7,083 nucleotides of DNA from an uncultured Chloroflexota bacterium (GTDB lineage: Bacteria; Chloroflexota; Limnocylindria; Limnocylindrales; CSP1-4): positions 1 to 7,083 of the forward strand of contig CAIYQJ010000092.1 of assembly GCA_903928275.1 (NCBI GenBank). The letters run 5' to 3'. Position numbers and translations under genes: made by a program. Shown one piece after another: positions 5,515-7,083 of this stretch (the first letter of the stretch is position 1; each line of letters starts with the position of its first letter). Under the pieces are notes generated by a model, which saw nothing but the letters and a program-made list of their open reading frames with translations, was not told the origin of the DNA and searched no databases.

Positions 5515-6030
5515 TCAACGCCCGCTGGCCACCGCCGACGCGGCCTCACTCACGTGTGCGCGGCAGAACGCGACGAACGCGTCGCGCTCGGCGGCCGATG
5601 CGAAGGCCGACGCCGGCACGTAGCAGGCGAGGACCTTCCCGCGCATGAGGATGACCGTGCGCTCATCCGCTCGCACCTCGGTGAGCGAGGACCACACCGC
5701 CGTCGAGATACCGATCGGACCGGAGAGGTGGAGGCCGTCACCGGTCGCGGTGTACTCGTGCGTCTCACCGGCAACACCCTTCATGATCCGCCCGAAACTC
5801 CATCGCTGGTACGCCCCAGTCCACACGGCGAAGGACATGGCGACGCCGAAGACGAGGGCCAGGGCCCCGAGCCACCAGACGCCGTTCACCACGATCTCGA
5901 AGACACCGATCGCGGCGAACCCGACGAGCGAGGTCAGCAAGAGAAGGCGGGAGCGCGGCTGGGCGAGACGCACAGCGTCCGCGAGTACCTGGGGCGTGAG
6001 GATGAAGCGCGCCGTGTAGGTCTCAATCAT
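5515..6030 (-). CDS. YcxB-like membrane protein, two TM helices
   Basis: The protein has 171 residues. A short N-terminal segment (1-25, with YTARFILTPQVLADAVRL) precedes two hydrophobic helices at about 29-48 and 52-71. A cytoplasmic C-terminal domain follows (about 90-160), with EYTATGDGLHLSGPIGIST, AVWSSLTEVRADERTVIL and YVPASAFASAAERDAFVAF. This layout, including the W-S-(S/A)-(I/L/V) strand and the 'P-xx-xF' helix start, resembles the YcxB-like C-terminal domain (PF14317-type), whose function is unknown. The start is ATG at 6030 with GAGGAG at 6041-6036, spacing 5. It lies 32 nt downstream of the sigma-like gene and is probably co-transcribed with it. That position is where ECF operons often carry a membrane anti-sigma factor, but the protein shows no known anti-sigma motif. 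Confidence 0.78.
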   Translation of the reverse strand: MIETYTARFILTPQVLADAVRLAQPRSRLLLLTSLVGFAAIGVFEIVVNGVWWLGALALVFGVAMSFAVWTGAYQRWSFGRIMKGVAGETHEYTATGDGLHLSGPIGISTAVWSSLTEVRADERTVILMRGKVLACYVPASAFASAAERDAFVAFCRAHVSEAASAVASGR

Positions 6031-6044
6031 CGGTTCTCCTCAGT

Positions 6045-6059
6045 GCAAGTCGAACTTGC
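6045..6059. promoter_or_regulatory. Perfect 6-bp inverted repeat between sigma-like and YcxB-like genes
   Basis: GCAAGTCGAACTTGC has 6-bp arms and a 3-nt centre. It lies in the 32-nt gap, ending 3 nt before the GAGGAG SD of the YcxB-like gene. In mRNA it would form a short stem next to the ribosome-binding site; in DNA it could be an operator. A seven-codon reading frame (ATG 6063-6061 to TGA 6042-6040) overlaps the sigma stop as TGATG and runs through it. Confidence 0.35.
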
Positions 6060-6062
6060 GCA

Positions 6063-6308
6063 TCACTTCACGATCGGGAGGTCCGCCGGTGTGTCGCGGA
6101 CCTCATCGATCGCGAGCCGGCGGGCGACCGTGCCGAGCCAGGCCGCTGGGATGACGATGTCGTCGGTCGCGGTGTAGGCACGGACGAACGTCTCCTGGAC
6201 GACATCCTCGGCGAGCGCCGGATCGCGGACGATCCCGAGGGCCGCGCGGTAGACCGCCGGGGAGTGCGTGTCGTAGAAGGAGGAGAAGGTCCCCGGGTCG
6301 AGACTCAT
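6063..6308 (-). CDS. Short ECF-like sigma factor, region 2 only
   Basis: The protein has 81 residues, nearly all matching sigma-70 region 2. FSSFYDTHSPAVYRAALGIV (8-27) corresponds to region 2.1, DPALAEDVVQETFVRAY (29-45) to regions 2.1-2.2 (core-RNAP binding), and AAWLGTVARRLAIDEVR (55-71) to regions 2.3-2.4 (-10 recognition). The frame ends ten codons later. ECF sigmas are usually about 160-200 aa with a region 4 that reads the -35 element; no region 4 is visible before the YcxB-like gene begins. The start is ATG at 6308; an in-frame TGA at 6314-6312 excludes an earlier start. The SD is weak (GGGGG at 6323-6319). It could be a truncated remnant or a genuine region-2-only regulator; the good SD of the linked downstream gene suggests the operon is still used. 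Confidence 0.75.
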   Translation of the reverse strand: MSLDPGTFSSFYDTHSPAVYRAALGIVRDPALAEDVVQETFVRAYTATDDIVIPAAWLGTVARRLAIDEVRDTPADLPIVK

Positions 6309-6343
6309 CGCTCAGGTGCCCCCGGTGCACAGTGTCTGGCGGG

Positions 6344-6370
6344 CGGCGTCCGCATGTGGCCGCACGTTCC
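6344..6370 (-). promoter_or_regulatory. Candidate ECF-type promoter of the sigma/YcxB operon
   Basis: On the minus strand GGAAC (6370-6366) is followed after 17 nt by CGCCG (6348-6344), about 35 nt upstream of the sigma start. GGAAC is the classic ECF -35 core, and many ECF genes regulate themselves, but the -10 match (CGTC/CGTT expected) is poor. Just upstream are two CGATCG boxes (6381-6386 and 6373-6378) with a 2-nt gap, a possible operator. This is a weak call based on motif and position. Confidence 0.22.
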
Positions 6371-6991
6371 CCCGATCGTTCGATCGTGGTCGCGCTGCCA
6401 TCGGTCGCCTACCGGCTGGAGGTCCGTCGGCGCGTGTCCGGAGGTCGCCGCCACCCTCCGCCATCCGTCGTACCCGGCGGGCATCGCGGGTCGCTGGTGG
6501 GATGACGCGCACCGCGCGCCACCGGGCTTGATGGAGCCGTCATCGAGGGTTCGCGCCTCAGCGAGATGCGTCTGCCCGGACGGGTCGCGCGTCACGATGG
6601 GCTCGTTCGTCGGGCCGAACCACGGCACGTCAGCGTCGTCGTGCCGCTCCCTCGTCCTCGCGGGAGGCCCTCGTTGGGGATCCTGTGGTCGGCGCTCCCC
6701 CGCCACCGATGGCGCGGGCACACGGACGCTCGCCCTCGGCCGTCCAGAAGTCGCTGCCCTTCGCACCAGCGACCGGGACAGGGTCCGCCCCGGCCCGGAT
6801 CGTGGGCCGGTCACGGTCACCGTCGCTGCTGTCACGACAGTGGCCATGACGGCCTACCCGGTGGCCGAAAGGCGACGTGAGTGTTCGCCGCGGGCTCTTC
6901 AAGATGGGCCGACCCAAGCCTTTCGAGCCCGGCCACCGCCATTCAACGCGCGGGACGCGCGGCCCGAGGTCGCCGACTGAACGTCGGCATG
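6371..6991. other. Long stretch with no supportable gene
   Basis: About 620 bp without a gene I can recognise. Open frames on both strands (for example minus 6305-6847 and plus 6264-6980) have compositions typical of GC-rich non-coding sequence: rich in Arg/Pro/Gly/Ala/Ser, no domain motif, no clear SD. It contains the CGATCG pair near the sigma promoter region and a small inverted repeat CTGTC-AC-GACAG at 6829-6840. It may be decayed sequence between two mobile-element zones. Confidence 0.4.
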
Positions 6992-7083
6992 TGTCAATGG
7001 CCAGGTAGAAGTCCCCGCTGGTGGCCATGAGAAGTCCCCGCCCCCGGCGGTGTCTCAGGCCTTCGCCAATGGCCCACCCGCTC
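6992..7083. repeat. Candidate terminus of another insertion sequence (IS21-like), with direct repeats
   Basis: Starting at TGTCAATGGCCA (6992-7003), two near-identical units follow: TGGCCA-GGT-AGAAGTCCCCG (6999-7018) and TGGCCA-TG-AGAAGTCCCCG (7022-7040), offset by 23 bp. A TGT start followed by several short direct repeats is characteristic of IS21-family ends, where they bind the IstA transposase. No transposase gene is visible before the window ends, so the family is a guess and the orientation is not determined. Confidence 0.35.

Noticed and set aside
5137..6177. A 346-codon open frame on the plus strand
   Set aside because: It is antisense to the YcxB-like gene and part of the sigma-like gene, has an Arg/Pro-rich composition, and shows no motif or good SD.
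6305..6847. A 180-codon minus-strand frame upstream of the sigma-like gene
   Set aside because: No recognisable domain, a composition typical of non-coding GC-rich DNA, no clear SD, and it overlaps the probable promoter region of the sigma operon.
1..7083. CRISPR array, rRNA or tRNA genes
   Set aside because: No regularly spaced repeats and no rRNA or tRNA signature sequences were seen on either strand. The only short tandem units are the two at 6999-7040.

Overview
The window is high-GC bacterial DNA, and every gene I can support lies on the minus strand. The base composition, codon use and gene families fit a high-GC phylum such as Actinomycetota or Chloroflexota, but no phylogenetic marker is present, so the organism cannot be fixed. 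It is an accessory region rich in mobile elements.

Bases 1-2982 are the 5' part of an IS256-family insertion sequence. Its transposase gene is split by a complete group II intron (206-2371). The intron sits two codons after the first catalytic Asp, inside the conserved LDATYLKVR motif. The 5' GTGCG, domain V, domain VI with a bulged branch-point A, the terminal AC, EBS1/EBS2 pairing with the exon, and an uninterrupted 483-aa reverse transcriptase/maturase (312-1763) are all readable. Splicing would restore the transposase frame exactly. The transposase runs off the left edge of the window. The IS terminal inverted repeat is at 2957-2982.

Bases 3066-4439 hold a compact two-gene unit. The upstream gene encodes a 200-aa protein of unknown function: a small N-terminal domain, a Ser/Gly linker, and a C-terminal 'CILTTACV...GLPDDC' (CFI-box-like) domain. 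The downstream gene, 15 bp away, is a class I SAM-dependent methyltransferase. A perfect 8-bp inverted repeat lies just upstream of the pair, and the methyltransferase SD sits in a small hairpin.

Bases 4707-5205 are a graveyard of decayed transposases: the C-terminal end of an IS3-family OrfB broken over three frames, next to the C-terminal end of an IS110-family transposase.

Bases 5515-6308 hold a second small operon: an unusually short ECF-like sigma protein with region 2 only (81 aa), followed by a two-TM YcxB-like membrane protein. A GGAAC motif upstream could be an ECF-type promoter, but this is speculative. Bases 6371-6991 have no gene I can support. From 6992 to the right edge, short direct repeats built on AGAAGTCCCCG look like the terminus of another IS, possibly IS21-like.
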